A stretch of 64,000 nt of DNA. It comes from Odontesthes bonariensis (taxonomy: Eukaryota > Chordata > Actinopteri > Atheriniformes > Atherinopsidae). The notes beneath the pieces are model-generated. The model worked only from the letters and a program-made list of their open reading frames with translations, searched no databases and had not been told where the DNA came from. Position 1 is the stretch's first letter. The number at the start of each line of letters is the position of its first letter. The DNA lies in the NCBI RefSeq assembly GCF_027942865.1, contig NC_134510.1, positions 37,689,663-37,753,662 of the forward strand, read 5' to 3'. This document shows positions 45,501 through 55,956 of this stretch, piece by piece. The position numbers were made by a program, and so were the translations under genes.

Positions 45501-48500
45501 ATAGCATTGTATAACATTCAGATTGATGTTGCTTTTCTTTGTAGCAAACTTGGCCGTTATGATGCGTGAGCTGACCGGCTCCCAGCCAATGAGCGCCCTC
45601 AGTGCTTCCTTTGCCAGCATCAGGGCGACTCCTTCTGAGTGGTGTGCTCCATCTTCTGTGTGACCAGAATACAGTAGCATCTCTCCTGTTGCTAGCCTAA
45701 TCTTTCCTGCCTGTAGCCATCTTGTTTCACTCAGCCCCAGTAGAGAGACTTTGTACTCCCTCATTTCCTTTGCTACTTGTGCTGATCTCCCAGTTTTGTA
45801 CATTGTTTTAACATTCCATGTACCTATCTTTATGGTTGTCTTGGGTGTCAGAAGGGGAGTCGGCCTTGCAGCTTCCTTTCGGCTTTCACTGCCCTGCGTC
45901 ATAAGCCTCCTGTTTGGAGGCCCTTCCTTTCCCATGATTGTGTTTCTTGGATTCTTATCATCGGTGCTTCTGTAACTTATGTATTTTTCTAGATAGGGTA
46001 GTTGGCCCTACGCTAACCCTTTTTACCTCCGGGGTGAGGTGGTCCACATTTTGTCTGGCCTCTACCCTTTGACCTGTCCAGCATGGGTGACCCTGCCGGG
46101 GATGCTAAGCATTGAGGCACTCCAGCTGGCATAGCTCTTGGGGTCATTGAGACACGCAAGCCCTCACACCGCTACAAGGCGTGGACGTTATGAGGGTTGG
46201 GGGTGAGCAGAGTTCCAGCCTCGTTTTGGTGTTGATGAAAGTAGTCCGGCTAGTTGGCTGGGGTTTAAAAAATAAAGCGTCTTGCTTCTCAAAACAATAT
46301 GCGTTCAAAAGAGTAATACATTTGCATCACAAAATTGTTCTTCAGGAAAAAGTCAGACCTATTTTTTAAACCCCAGCCAACTAGCCGGACTACCTTCATC
46401 AACACCAAAACGAGGCTGGAACTCTGCTCACAGGACGCAGCAGGGGGTAAGAAGATGTTCATAAATGATGTTGCTGATATGGGATGTTACACAGCTTCAT
46501 GGCAAAAGAGGCGAACTATCCCTTTATCAGCATTTTTGTAAATATTTAAAAAAAATTTGAGCTACTTGACTAATTTGAATTTCCCCCATTGGGTGATGAA
46601 TAAAGTATTTTTCTATTCTGTTCTAGAAGCCTCGCTCCACTGTCTGTTTCCTTGAATGACTTGCTGCTATCAGTTGTGTGTTTTGCCTTTAAGTGATATT
46701 TTAGACTGGAACTACTACGCTGAGAAGACAATTCAACTTGGCAGTGTTTACAGATGACTTTGGTTCTGTCGACTCCGCCGTCTGGAAGAACTTTAAAATG
46801 AAATTGGCCGAGTAAAAGTTCCGTACCCTTCTCCATGTTTGGTGGATCCGCCGATTACTTTCTTTTCCGGTTCCGCAGCAGACAGCAGCAGACTTTTACA
46901 AAATAAAAGCCTGTGAGCAACAGACTTGAACAATAATAAAATAAATAATAAAACAAAATAAAATAATAATATAAAAAATGTTTTTTTAAAATAAATAGAT
47001 AAATAAAACCTGCGTTAATGTGCGATAAAATTTTTATCGCCGTTAAATAATTAACGAGTTAACGCGATAATACCAAGTTTACTCGCCCAGCCCTAATAAA
47101 AACAAAACCTTTAGAGAGATTCATTTACGAAAACAGGAAGCTATTTCAATAAGATATTTACGTGATAGGAATGATATTAAAGGTGATGTTAAATACTAGT
47201 TTGCTGTATATTGTGTGATTATTTGAACCTACATTTATAATCTAAGTGTGTTTTTTGGGTATTCATTTGATTCATTCTAACATCCGGTGGTTGGAGAACT
47301 GTTGGGATTCTTTACTGAAGTAAAAGCATCAGAACCAACGTGTTAAAATGTTGCATCACCTGTAAAGTTTCCAGCAGTAAAATGCTGCTCAACCACCAAC
47401 CTGCTTGACTAAACTGTAGCTGATCTTATCTCTGCTTCTTCACTACATGCAAAAAACCACACGCTTCCTGATTTTTACTAACATTTTACACAACACGCCG
47501 ATTTTCTTTGGTCATCTGAGTTATTTCTTTCCTTTTGATAGATGAGCTTAAAAAAAAAAACAACTTTAAAAATAAGCATAAACTCTAGCTGCTTTATTCA
47601 AATGTAATGACAGACAAAGTGCTGATGAGTCGCGGTGTCAAATGTGATAAAATGTGAATTTCACATTGTTCTTATTTAAAGAAACCGGTGTCATGAGAGT
47701 AAAACTCAGGCCCTGAAACAGATACTACAATAGAAGAAGTTGTGAATGCATGTTTCAAAAGTGAAACTGCCTACTTTTTTAAAATTTCTAACGTGTATTT
47801 TCAGGGGAGATGACTGCATAAAACAAAACTGGACCTTTCATATACAGCCAGACAGAGATGACCTGGCATTGGAAGGTAACATCTGTACCCATCTGCATCC
47901 AGAGAGCCTCAGAATAACCACAGAAGGGGGAAATGGACAGATAAACCAGGCCAACTCAATGCTGAAATCCTTTTTATACTAAGATGGGATTTTTTTGTGC
48001 TAATGTTTATACATAAAAAAAGAAAATCAATTTTCCAGAACCATATTCTTAGCAAGTTGGGAAAAAACCTTCTCTGATTTAGAGTTTTCATATGCAAAAA
48101 AAAACCCTCAATAAAACTTTCTGTCAGCAGTTCATCTTTACAAGCAGGCAGCCTTCATGGATTATAACATCCTGATAGTGGGGCTTTTTCTATGAGACAG
48201 GGAATATATACATAAAATTCTTTGTTTCTGGCCTTGGTGACTAGTGGAATTCCCCAGGGTTTAATGCTAGGCACACTGCTATTTACTACACACATGCTTT
48301 TTTCTTTGTTGTTGCTGTTTTCTGTGTTTAAAGCACGTCGTGTCACATTTTCCTTGCTGCTTTGCTTGGGTTTTAATGCAGGGAGGCCACAGCGCAGGAC
48401 CCTGCTCTGGAGCGGCTCGTGGGCCAACTGCCTTGACTGCATTGTTCTTCAGGAAATAGAGCCCCCCCTTAAAGAGACAGACACAGAGGACTCCCTCAGC

Positions 48501-50119
48501 AGATTAATGCTGTATAGTAAGTCACTGTGAAGGAGTAGTTTACCCAAAAATATCTTATTTTTAATCTAATTAATCACATGATTTCCCTGATTAATCCCAA
48601 TTGATCGCATTGTACGCAGAATCCAAAACTGAATCCAAAAGTAGTGTATAGCTTTTAGCATTTAGCTTTATTTTAAATGTGCTGCCATATGAATGAAAGT
48701 GCCATAACATTTGTTGTGCAAACACACTTTTAACATCAGCATCTTTCTGTAGTTTTTATGTAGAAGCCTCGCTCCACTGTCTGTTTCCTTGAATGACTTG
48801 CTGCTATCAGTTGTGTGTTTTGCCTTTAAGTGATATTTTAGACTGGAACTACTACGCTGAGAAGACAATTCAACTTGGCAGTGTTTACAGATGACTTTGG
48901 TTCTGTCGACTCCGCCGTCTGGAAGAACTTTAACATGAAAATGGCCGAGTAAAAGTTCCGTACCCTTCTCCATGTTTGGTGGATCCGCCGATTACTTTCT
49001 TTTCCGGTTCCACAGCAGACAGCAGCAGACTTTTAGTAAATAAAAGCCTGTGAGCAACAGACTTTTACAATAATAAAATAAATAATAAAACAGGGGTGGT
49101 CCGTGGCGTAGTGGGTTGAGCAGGCGCCCCATGTACAAGAGGGTATAGGCGAGGACTATATGTTCGAGTCCCGCATCGGATGGCCCTGTGCTGCGTGTTG
49201 TTCCCCCTCTCTCTGCCCCCTGCTTCCTGTCTCTCTGAACTTTCCCATCCATTAAAGGCACAAAAGCCCACCAAAAAAAAATTATTATTATTTTTTTAAA
49301 TAAAAAAAATCTGCGTTAAAATATTTATTAAATATTAAACGAGTTAACTCGCCCAGCCCTAAAAAATAAAGATACAAAAAACAAAGAAGGAAAAAAAAAG
49401 CTGGCATATAGCATCTGCTTTGCCTTACTTTGATCTGTTTTTTTGTATCTATTCAGCAGTAGTTTGGTCAATGTTTGACCCCAGTTGCTGGAACTCAGTC
49501 AGTTACTGTTTGGCCTGTTGTGCAACTGACGGAACTTTTCAGTTTCCACCTCTTTGTTTTTCTGTATTTTATAGAAAACTTGCATGTAGCTTTAGCCCAA
49601 AAACAGTGTGTAAAACTAAGGAGACAGTGATGTCAACTCATTCTTCATCTCCCAACAATTCAACACAGTTTATGCACTGCGTTCATCAGGCAGAGTGAAT
49701 ACTCAGGAGTCGTGTGGTGTCAGCAGTGCACTTTGATGCTGTGTACATTAGTTGCACAATAACAATAAGTACACAAAACCGTGCGTCCACCCTTTTACAT
49801 GAGAAATCATCATTTCCACCGTATTTTCATTTAAAGTGTCACATGTTCTTCTCTGCAGAAGCACATCGGCTAAAGTCACAAAGTTAACTGCTTTTCTCTC
49901 AGGTCGACAGCGTGACGTGAACTCTGAGCTGGTGACAACATTTCTGAAAAACTCAGCTTGTTCCGGCCACACGAAGAGCGTCAAACCAGCTCAAGAAAAA
50001 GGTTCGATTCCCTTTTTTCTTCTAGGAGAAAATCATGTTTAATGAACGGAAATGTTTTTTCGGTTTTGGCTGTTTGCACTCTGATCATTTTATCTTTGTT
50101 TGCAGAGTTTTGCACCTAG
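42503..50119 (+). CDS. apom: Apolipoprotein M (lipocalin), complete, six coding exons
   Basis: ApoM is a secreted lipocalin of HDL that carries sphingosine-1-phosphate. Exons are 42503-42616, 43374-43513, 47805-47875, 48382-48516, 49903-50001 and 50106-50119, giving 573 nt and 190 residues; human ApoM has 188 residues and also six exons. Phases agree throughout. Exon 1 encodes a hydrophobic N-terminus ([18 protein letters not shown], then VPC) that could be the retained signal anchor known in mammals. Exon 2 opens with the lipocalin GxW motif, GTWYF at residues 41-45. Exon 3 has an N-glycosylation sequon (N93-W-T). Exon 4 ends in LMLY; exon 5 continues [16 protein letters not shown]. The 14-nt last exon gives EFCT and a stop, which restores a C-terminal cysteine (189) where human ApoM has one. 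The intron 5 donor is GTTCGA (weak); reading through instead gives a cysteine-less tail. The neighbour BAG6 is divergent, as in the human MHC class III region. Confidence 0.9.
42668..43106. mobile_element. GTACC-repeat DNA element in APOM intron 1
   Basis: The ends CACTGTCAGAAAATAAAGTA and CTATTTCTGAGAGTG are inverted. The interior is a series of GGTAC-centred palindromes (AAAGGTACATATATG-type, five to six copies). I recognise it as a common teleost non-coding DNA element; the superfamily is uncertain. Confidence 0.7.
43800..46526. mobile_element. TTAA-target MITE, copy E, split by a LINE
   Basis: TTAAAGGGATAGTTCGCCTC to ATCCCATAT (43851) is the left part. Sequence resumes at 46204 (GAGCAGAGTTCCAGCCTCGT) and runs to GGCGAACTATCCCTTTA. 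Both pieces match copies A-D, so the 2.35 kb between is an insertion. Confidence 0.85.
43852..46203 (-). mobile_element. Non-LTR retrotransposon (RTE/Proto2-like APE-RT), near-intact frame
   Basis: One minus-strand frame (43998-45935, 645 codons) joins an APE-type endonuclease start (GTWNVKT at about 38-44, GLSETRW) to a reverse transcriptase. RT motifs are [31 protein letters not shown] at about residue 429 and FVYLGSVV, then WIGHTLRK and [10 protein letters not shown]. The endonuclease catalytic middle is missing: [10 protein letters not shown] jumps to [11 protein letters not shown]. There is also a gap before [18 protein letters not shown]. After the TAG at 43998 the same frame continues [15 protein letters not shown] to [12 protein letters not shown], with TAA at 43863, so one nonsense change (probably TGG to TAG) ends the frame early. 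It cannot encode an active endonuclease. The clade name is tentative. Confidence 0.85.
46570..46836 (-). CDS. BED zinc-finger mini-ORF, copy 1 (3' end replaced)
   Basis: The frame starts [20 protein letters not shown] and holds [20 protein letters not shown] and YHLKAKH, a C-x2-C...H-x4-H BED finger. After ARLLEQ it runs into LINE-tail-like sequence (plus-strand TTTCCCCCATTGGGTGATGA, then AATAAAGTATTTTTCTATTC), so the original C-terminus is gone. It belongs to the hAT element at 43615. Confidence 0.7.
   Translation of the reverse strand: MEKGTELLLGQFHFKVLPDGGVDRTKVICKHCQVELSSQRSSSSLKYHLKAKHTTDSSKSFKETDSGARLLEQNRKILYSSPNGGNSN
48668..48973 (-). CDS. BED zinc-finger mini-ORF, copy 2
   Basis: It is a 101-residue frame identical in predicted protein to the copy at 56290 as far as I can compare. 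The BED finger is C-x2-C (VICKHC) and H-x4-H (YHLKAKH), preceded by [16 protein letters not shown]. Full hAT transposases continue for several hundred residues; here only the DNA-binding module and a short tail ([20 protein letters not shown]) remain. Confidence 0.7.
   Translation of the reverse strand: MEKGTELLLGHFHVKVLPDGGVDRTKVICKHCQVELSSQRSSSSLKYHLKAKHTTDSSKSFKETDSGARLLHKNYRKMLMLKVCLHNKCYGTFIHMAAHLK
49093..49281 (+). mobile_element. tRNA-derived SINE
   Basis: A box-like TGGCGTAGTGGGTTGAGCAG and B box GTTCGAGTCCCGC in the right spacing form a tRNA-like head. The body CCCTGTGCTGCGTGTTGTTC and tail CATTAAAGGCACAAAAGCCC plus A-run are those of a very common fish SINE. It is not a functional tRNA gene. 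Confidence 0.85.
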
Positions 50120-50215
50120 TTTTGGACACCTGCTGGGTCTTCTTAATAATTCTGAGCATTTTGTGTTTTTCTTGTGTAACAATCCAAATAAAAAGTCAAA
50201 TTTGCATCAGAAAAA
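50120..50215 (+). terminator. apom: APOM 3'UTR and polyadenylation signal
   Basis: AATAAA lies at 50187-50192, about 70 nt past the stop of the last APOM exon. A canonical signal at this distance supports ending the gene here and supports use of the small last exon. Confidence 0.6.
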
Positions 50216-50690
50216 AAAAGTTATTTCGTTCAACTTTTATAGAAGAGTCTTTCTTTTTTGCTGGATGAATGTAAAGTAGAGGCCAGAACAAACGCTGTTT
50301 CCACTGTAAACACCTAAAACACTTTCAGTCCCTGGAGCCAGAAGCTTCAGTGGTTCAGCAGAGAAAAGGAAAACACCTTCATGGAGAAGGAGCCACCTAC
50401 GTCCTCTCATCAAAACCCCCGGGGATTCCCACGGTGCCACTGAGCACAAATACCTGTTCACATCATTTGAATGAAGCAACAACATGTCTGTGCTTGCGCT
50501 CCTGATGTTATCGTAGCAGTGAATGATCCAAAGTCCCTTCCACCTTCTCTTTACTTCTCCTTTCCTCAGAGCAAAGCATGACTCTGACATGTATGACGGG
50601 TGAGCAAACATGCATTTCTTCCAGGAAAACTAAGTCAAACATTTAGTTAGATAACTCAGATATTTAAAAATGCCTCGGGCTGATCCATCA
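50216..50690. other. Intergenic downstream of APOM, no gene recognised
   Basis: Frames here lack recognisable domains. No repeat family is recognised. Confidence 0.4.
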
Positions 50691-51346
50691 CTCACAATGG
50701 AAAAAATCTAAATCTTACCAACTATATTATTCTCATTGAGTATCTCATTACATTTGATATCAGACACAACTGCCTAACAAGTACTATTTCAGCCAGATAT
50801 AGGGACTTGTTTGAAGACAATACATCTGGAATATCTTGTTAAGTTAAAAAGTCTTGAAAACAAATTGTTTTGAGTCACATATCATATGAAACAAGCTTTT
50901 TTTTTTACATTTGAAGAGGTTTTTATACGGAGCCCGGTGGAGATCAAACAATATCTTTTTCAGGGGGTTTCAAGAAAGCGTTCTCTCACTTTTCAAAGTG
51001 TGCCCTCGCTTTATTAAATCGTGCGCTCGTCTAAATAAAGCGTGCGCGCGTATACATAAACCGTGCGCTCGTCTTACTAAAACCGTGCGCTCACTGCCCC
51101 TCAGTCGTGCCCACATTATATACCTTGTGAGCACAATAAACAAAAGTGTGCCCACGATCTGTAAGACGTGCCCACGACATTCTGTATGGCAACAATAAAT
51201 CCAAATTGCTTGAAACGTTCGCGCGTTGTATTAATTGTGGCCACGAAATCTGTTACCATTACAGTGTGAGCATCTCACCTTTTTAATCTATTTGGAAGTT
51301 GCTTGGAATGGAACAGTAAGTGCATTGTGCTATGGCGAATGTATGC

Positions 51347-51673
51347 CTAAGCAAGTATTATGGGACGAACAGTGTCCCTTAATGTAATGTATAATTCAAG
51401 TGCTTGGTCTGGACTGTTTGTCAACTGTAACCCTCGTTCTTGCATTATGCCTGTGCAAAAATCAAATACATCGATGTCGCATGGTATGGAGTCGAGGAAG
51501 GTGCATTTCCACTTGCAGACGGTCAGATTGGCTTCATCGAGAGGAAAGAGATGATCTTCAGCCCCCCACAGATGCGGAGCCAGGTGCATTATATCCGGTA
51601 TTCCAGCCGGAACACCTGGGTTTCTGGACGGACGGATGCGATGTGCATTCCATGTGTCTTGGATGCTGTTCAA
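51347..51673 (-). pseudogene. Integrase-core-like transposase C-terminal fragment
   Basis: The 108-residue frame includes QDTWNAHRIRPSRNPGVPAG and IPDIMHLAPHLWGAEDHLFP. W-N-x-H-x-I-R-x-S followed by P-G-x-P-D is a block I associate with uncharacterised fish proteins that have an integrase-like core. No full DDE set is visible, so it is probably a remnant of the source transposase of the element at 50926. Confidence 0.5.
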
Positions 51674-51730
51674 TTCATCCTGGGGAAAAAATTAACGAAT
51701 GCAAATAAATATTTTAGGATTTTCATTTGG

Positions 51731-52012
51731 CTACAGCCCTGACTTGGGCGCCTTACAAGGCAGCCTTGAGAACAGGTGAGGGTGTGTGAAGTACTTTGAG
51801 TCAACTAGGCTCATGATGATGCCATGACTGGACGCCAAGGTTGAAAGAATATTCTTGTATTCCATACCTAGCCCATGGTAAACCCTGATTAAGTCCATTT
51901 CAAAATGGTGAAGAATCATATCCTGCTGGTAAATTTGGCTCATGATGTTATGAGAGTGTGGAATCGTGGCCACGCTTTGCTTACTTGTGCCAATTTTAAT
52001 TAGGCTATACAT
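51731..52012 (-). pseudogene. Transposase N-terminal, helix-turn-helix-like fragment
   Basis: DLIRVYHGLGMEYKNILSTL, then SSHGIIMSLVDSKYF resembles the 'Y-x-x-G-x-x-Y-x-E-I...H-G-I-x-(I/M)-S-x-R-x-L' N-terminal segment that precedes the integrase-like core in the same protein group. The order on the minus strand is N-terminal piece, then the C-terminal piece at 51347, as expected if they were one gene. Confidence 0.45.
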
Positions 52013-52796
52013 TTCTTAAATAACGTTAACACGTTTTGTGAATCATGACCACGCTTTAGTAAATTGTGGTCACGAGGTATATAACTTTGTTATTACAACG
52101 AGAGCCAGAAACTACTAAATCGAGCGCACGATTTAGGTAAACGTGCGCACGTTGTATTTCAACGAGAGCACGTTTTGGTTAAATGAGCGCGCACTTTGCA
52201 AAGTGAAGACAAGTTTCAGTAAATTGTGCTCACGAGGGATATAACGTGAGTACGACTGTATTACAGCGAGTACACGACATTAGTAATTCAAGCGCACGAT
52301 TTAGGTAAACGTGCGCTTGCTATATTTTAAGGAGAGCACGGTTTGGTTAAATGAGAGCGCGCTTTTTAAAACGGGTGCACGCTTTCTCGACACCCCAATA
52401 TATTTCACCTTAAGACTCAAGGGGCTCCGTATTTTTAAGCTAATTTCAAGATCACTTTTAACTCAAAAGTCCTAAATATCACATCTTATTTCAAGAGATC
52501 TGGACAAGCCGATTGTCACTAGTTCCATTGGCAGATTGTTTTGCTTATTTCAAGCAAATTTGTTGTTATTTGTTTTTTTTTTTAACGTATTTTTGCGTGT
52601 TCCTCAGCATCTGTAACGAGTTTACAGTTTTTAAACTTCTCACTTCTTTCGGGGCTCCATGATACATTGAAATAGCACAAAGAAGATCAGCTGTAAAATC
52701 CTTTATCTTCGCAGAAGCTGTTGTCTGATATGTGTTTTCACCAGTTTCAACAAAAGCAGACGTTTAGGGTTTAACAGCATGTGTAAATTGGCTGGA

Positions 52797-53160
52797 AATA
52801 TGTCAAAATATCTCATTACACTTAATATAAGACAAAACAAGTACTATTTCAGCCAGATATAGGGACTTGTTGCAATACAATACATCTAGAATATCTTGTT
52901 AAATGAAAAAGTCTTGAAAACATCTCTTTTTGAGTCGGATTTCATATAAATAAGCTTTGTTTTACATTTGAAGAGGTTTTTAAGCTAATTTCAAGATCAC
53001 TTTTATCTCAAAAGTCCCAAATATCACATCTTATTTCAAGAAATCTTGACAAGCCGATTTTCACTAGTTCCATTGGCAGATTTTTCTGCTTATTTCAAGC
53101 AAAAACGTCTTTTATTTGTTGTTTTTTTACTTATTTTTGGAGGGGCATTTTTTTCCAGTG
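52797..53160. mobile_element. MITE 'CACTGGAAAAAAT', copy 6
   Basis: The body runs from CAAAATATCTCATTACACTT to ATTTTTTTCCAGTG. The left terminal bases are lost. Confidence 0.8.
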
Positions 53161-53401
53161 TACCTTTGGTTTGAGCCATATTAACTTTGAAACCCGCTCT
53201 TGCTGGGAAATTATGTGAAGACATTTTAGAAGAGCTACCTGTGGGTTCTTCAGACTCTTTACTATTACAGGTAGGACGCAGGAAGCTGTGATGCAAAGTT
53301 GTTTGTTCCCTTGTTTTGAGTGGGGACAGCACCTGGCAACCCACATCCAGACCATCCGTCTCTCATGTTGCACGTATAAGTGAGTGAGTGTTTCTGTGAG
53401 T

Positions 53402-53455
<54 letters not shown>

Positions 53456-54060
53456 ATGTAGCTGAGAGCAGTAAAGTGGGAGAAAGTTGGTGACATTTTC
53501 ATGATCCATGAGAACATGCTCTGGCTGTGTGGGGATGCCCCGCTGAGCCTGAAACCAAAAACTGAAAAGTGAAATAGAAATGGATTATGTGACATTCTGT
53601 GGGATTCTTCCACTCTCCCCTCTGCTCTCGCTGCAGTTTCAAAATAAACAACTCTCACTTCTGTTTTCAAAGCAAGAATTCTCACCTTAATGTCTGATTC
53701 AATATTCCAAATAGCTTTAAAACTTTCTTCTTCAAACTTACCCATTTCCCTGCTGCGTTTCAGCCGTAATGTGGCTCGTCTCATCTTATTTAATCATAAA
53801 AACTGTGTCCATGTGGTACCTGATGGCCACTTAAAAGGAGAGATTAATCCAGTTGGGTTTAGACTGGGTTTAAATCCAGAGTGCTGATGAATGCATCGTG
53901 TCTGAGGTCAAACTGTTGAACTTTCTCTAACTAATCAAACTAATTGCAGATACCAGAGCTGAGTCTTCAGTCACGTCTCATTTCTTTATATTAAGCAGGA
54001 AACGGCTGCAGAGACTCACTGAGACATGTTCAAACATGGACATAAACCCAGAATCTGAGG
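53161..54060. other. Intergenic with (TG)n microsatellite at 53396-53454
   Basis: A run of about 28 TG units is the only clear feature. The 217-codon minus frame crossing it is an artefact of the repeat. Confidence 0.7.
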
Positions 54061-54830
54061 CAGAATCAGAGTTTTTTCAGTTCTGAGCAGCTCTAAAGTG
54101 AATATCTGCTCTGAGCTCCTTTCTCCTCCAGCACAGCCTGAACCCTCTCAGACGAGCTTTCTGTCCTTTCTTTAAGGAGTCTTCAGGAATAGTTCTCCAG
54201 GCTTCTTGAAGGACATCCCAAAGCTCTTCTTTGGATGTGGGCTGCCTTTTGTTGCGTTCTCTGCCAACATGATCCCACACTGCTTCAGTAATGTTGAGCT
54301 CCGGGCTCTGGGGAGGATTCATCCCTCCATCAGACCTGCTGCCACTGATTTTCAGCCCACTTCTTGTGTCCTTTGGCACAGCTCAGCCTTTTCTCCCTGT
54401 TTCCCTTCCTTAAGAACGGCTTCTTGACAGCCACCCTTCCATGGAGCCCATTTCTGATGAGGCTTGGGCCAACAGCAGATGGATCAGCTGAAGGTCCAGA
54501 TGCATCTCTCAGCTCCTGTGTCAGGTCTTTGCTGGATGTTTTCCTCTTTCTTAAGGACATCACTTTCAGATCCTGTTCATCTGTTGTAGATAGTTCTTTA
54601 GGCCTGACACTTCTTCTTCTGTCCTCCACTTGTCCAGTTTCCTCAAATGTTTTAAGGACACACTGCACACCATGCTGAGATATGCCAAGTTTTCAGCTAA
54701 CAGCTCTTTGGGAATCACCTTGTTGCTGCAGAAATCCTGTTTTCTGTCTGTCACACTGTGTTATCTTTGCTGTTTTTCACTCATGCAGCTAAAGAAATGG
54801 GAACAAATCTTAATTCCAGTCTAAAACCCA
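54060..54830 (-). pseudogene. Tc1-type transposon with internally deleted transposase
   Basis: Reading the minus strand, the N-terminal domain (FEETGQVEDRRRSVRPKEL to FLRKGNREKRLSCAKGHKKW, then AENQWQQV) is followed directly, after a short junction at about 54330-54365, by the C-terminal PPQSPELNITEAVWDHVGRE and RQPTSKEELWDVLQEAW. The DDE region between was deleted. A further Tc1-related segment lies at 55160-55520. Confidence 0.85.
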
Positions 54831-55950
54831 CAAAGAGCTTCTAGATTATTCATTTCTGGTGGCATAAAACAGTTTAATCATTTCATTTATTTTAATTATT
54901 CCACAATCAGTCATTAGATGATATCTTATATTCCCTTTTTAAGCTTTAAATTGAATCTTATTTACTTTTTCTTGATGTTGAATAACATATAATTCTTATT
55001 ATTGTCTGTTTTTTTCCTACTTTTCTACTTTTAGACGTGATAACATTCATTTTTTTGGGATTAGGATTTTTTTTAAACTGAATTTCTTATATTAATTTGA
55101 CTCTTTTGGTAACTGAAAGCAGTTTTAACGTAAATGTTCAAAAAAGTTGAAACTATGAAGCTGTTTTTCACAGATGCAGCTAAAGAAATGGGAACAAATG
55201 ATGTGTCTCTGTGACAGGCTGCTGGGAACAAAGTGCCTAAAGATCCAGTTTAAAACGGCTTCTTTGCTGAGTTGTCTGTTCTGTGTGGACACAACACTGG
55301 TTCATCCCTTGAGTTAGGAACCTTTTTCCTGCCTGAATGGTTCATAGCTCAGAGTTAAGTACAAGGACTGGACTGAAGATGAGTGAAAAAGCAGAAAATG
55401 TCCAAAGAGAAACTCTGAAAGAGCTTCAGAAAGCTGCAGAACTGTTGCTCAGGGCCACTTTAAAGGTTAACGAAAGTCTGGGTGCTTGGAGGGAAACAGA
55501 GAGAACTAAGGAGTGACTCAGTGGTTTGCATAACACTGCGTATTTACATGCAGTCGAATTTAAGCTCAGTACATTTTCTGCAACATCCAAAATGACGGAC
55601 GGACACCAAACCAGACCATCATCGTTGAACATGAAATAAAAACAGTCCCAGGACTTCTGAGCAGCTGGAATCCTCTATCAGACACGATGGGACAACATTC
55701 CTCTCCCAGAGGTTCAACAGCTGGTCTGCTCAGTCCCAGATGTTCACAGATGTTGTTTGAAGAAGAGGGGAAACATGCACCTGTCCCAACCTACTGCCGT
55801 CCACTTTAAGCTGAGCTGATATGCTCCATAAAACATAAAATCTAACGTGTTTTAATAATCTGTTGGGAACAAAATGATGGAATTCTACATCTACTATGTT
55901 AAGACTTAGTGAGAATAACCTGGAAAATTTTCAAAAATACCTACTTGTAT
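54831..55950. other. Intergenic, partly Tc1-derived
   Basis: 55165-55270 repeats 3655-3750 (GATGCAGCTAAAGAAATGGG and following), and 55378-55520 matches 4980-5115. The rest shows nothing recognisable. Confidence 0.5.
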
Positions 55951-55956
55951 TAAAAC

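Larger units (their letters stand above)
43615..47095 (-). mobile_element. 'AGGGCTGGGC' hAT-like element in APOM intron 2, outer shell of a triple nest
   Basis: The left end TAGGGCTGGGCAACGATTAA and right end TTTACTCGCCCAGCCCTA are inverted. The body matches 48550-49361 and 55957-56728. It contains a BED zinc-finger frame (46570-46836) and was later hit by a TTAA-type MITE (43800-46526), which was itself hit by an RT-bearing LINE (43852-46203). Confidence 0.85.
48550..49361 (-). mobile_element. 'AGGGCTGGGC' hAT-like element in APOM intron 4, with SINE inside
   Basis: TAATCTAATTAATCACATGA at the left (outermost bases lost) to ACTCGCCCAGCCCTA at the right. It carries the BED mini-ORF at 48668-48973 and a tRNA-derived SINE at 49093-49281. 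Confidence 0.8.
50926..52431. mobile_element. DNA transposon with 10-bp TIR and ~21-nt periodic sub-terminal motif arrays
   Basis: TACGGAGCCC at the left and GGGCTCCGTA at the right are inverted. TTTTTA flanks both sides (50920-50925 and 52432-52437), and removing the insert restores the MITE, so the ends are certain. Left array (about 50985-51180) and right array (about 52020-52390) carry CGTGCGCTCG / GTGCCCACG / GAGCGCACG motifs every 20-22 nt with TTTA/TAAA spacers. The centre encodes minus-strand fragments of an integrase-like transposase. I cannot name the superfamily. Confidence 0.85.
50693..52596. mobile_element. MITE 'CACTGGAAAAAAT', copy 5, interrupted at 50926-52431
   Basis: The left part (50693-50925) and right part (52432-52596) join to the standard MITE body at GAGGTTTTTAAGC. 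The left terminal CACTGG is worn to CAATGG. Confidence 0.8.

Noticed and set aside
49093-49281. Possible tRNA gene
   Set aside because: The A and B boxes belong to a SINE head; the tail and body of a common fish SINE follow and no acceptor stem closes.
49851-49902. Earlier acceptor (CTCTGCAG at 49851-49858) for APOM exon 5
   Set aside because: With the phase of exon 4 it hits a stop after eight codons. The acceptor at 49901-49902 gives LYSRQRD, matching the family's LYNRS position.
53131-53784. 217-codon minus frame
   Set aside because: It spans a (TG)n microsatellite and a MITE and has no recognisable domain.
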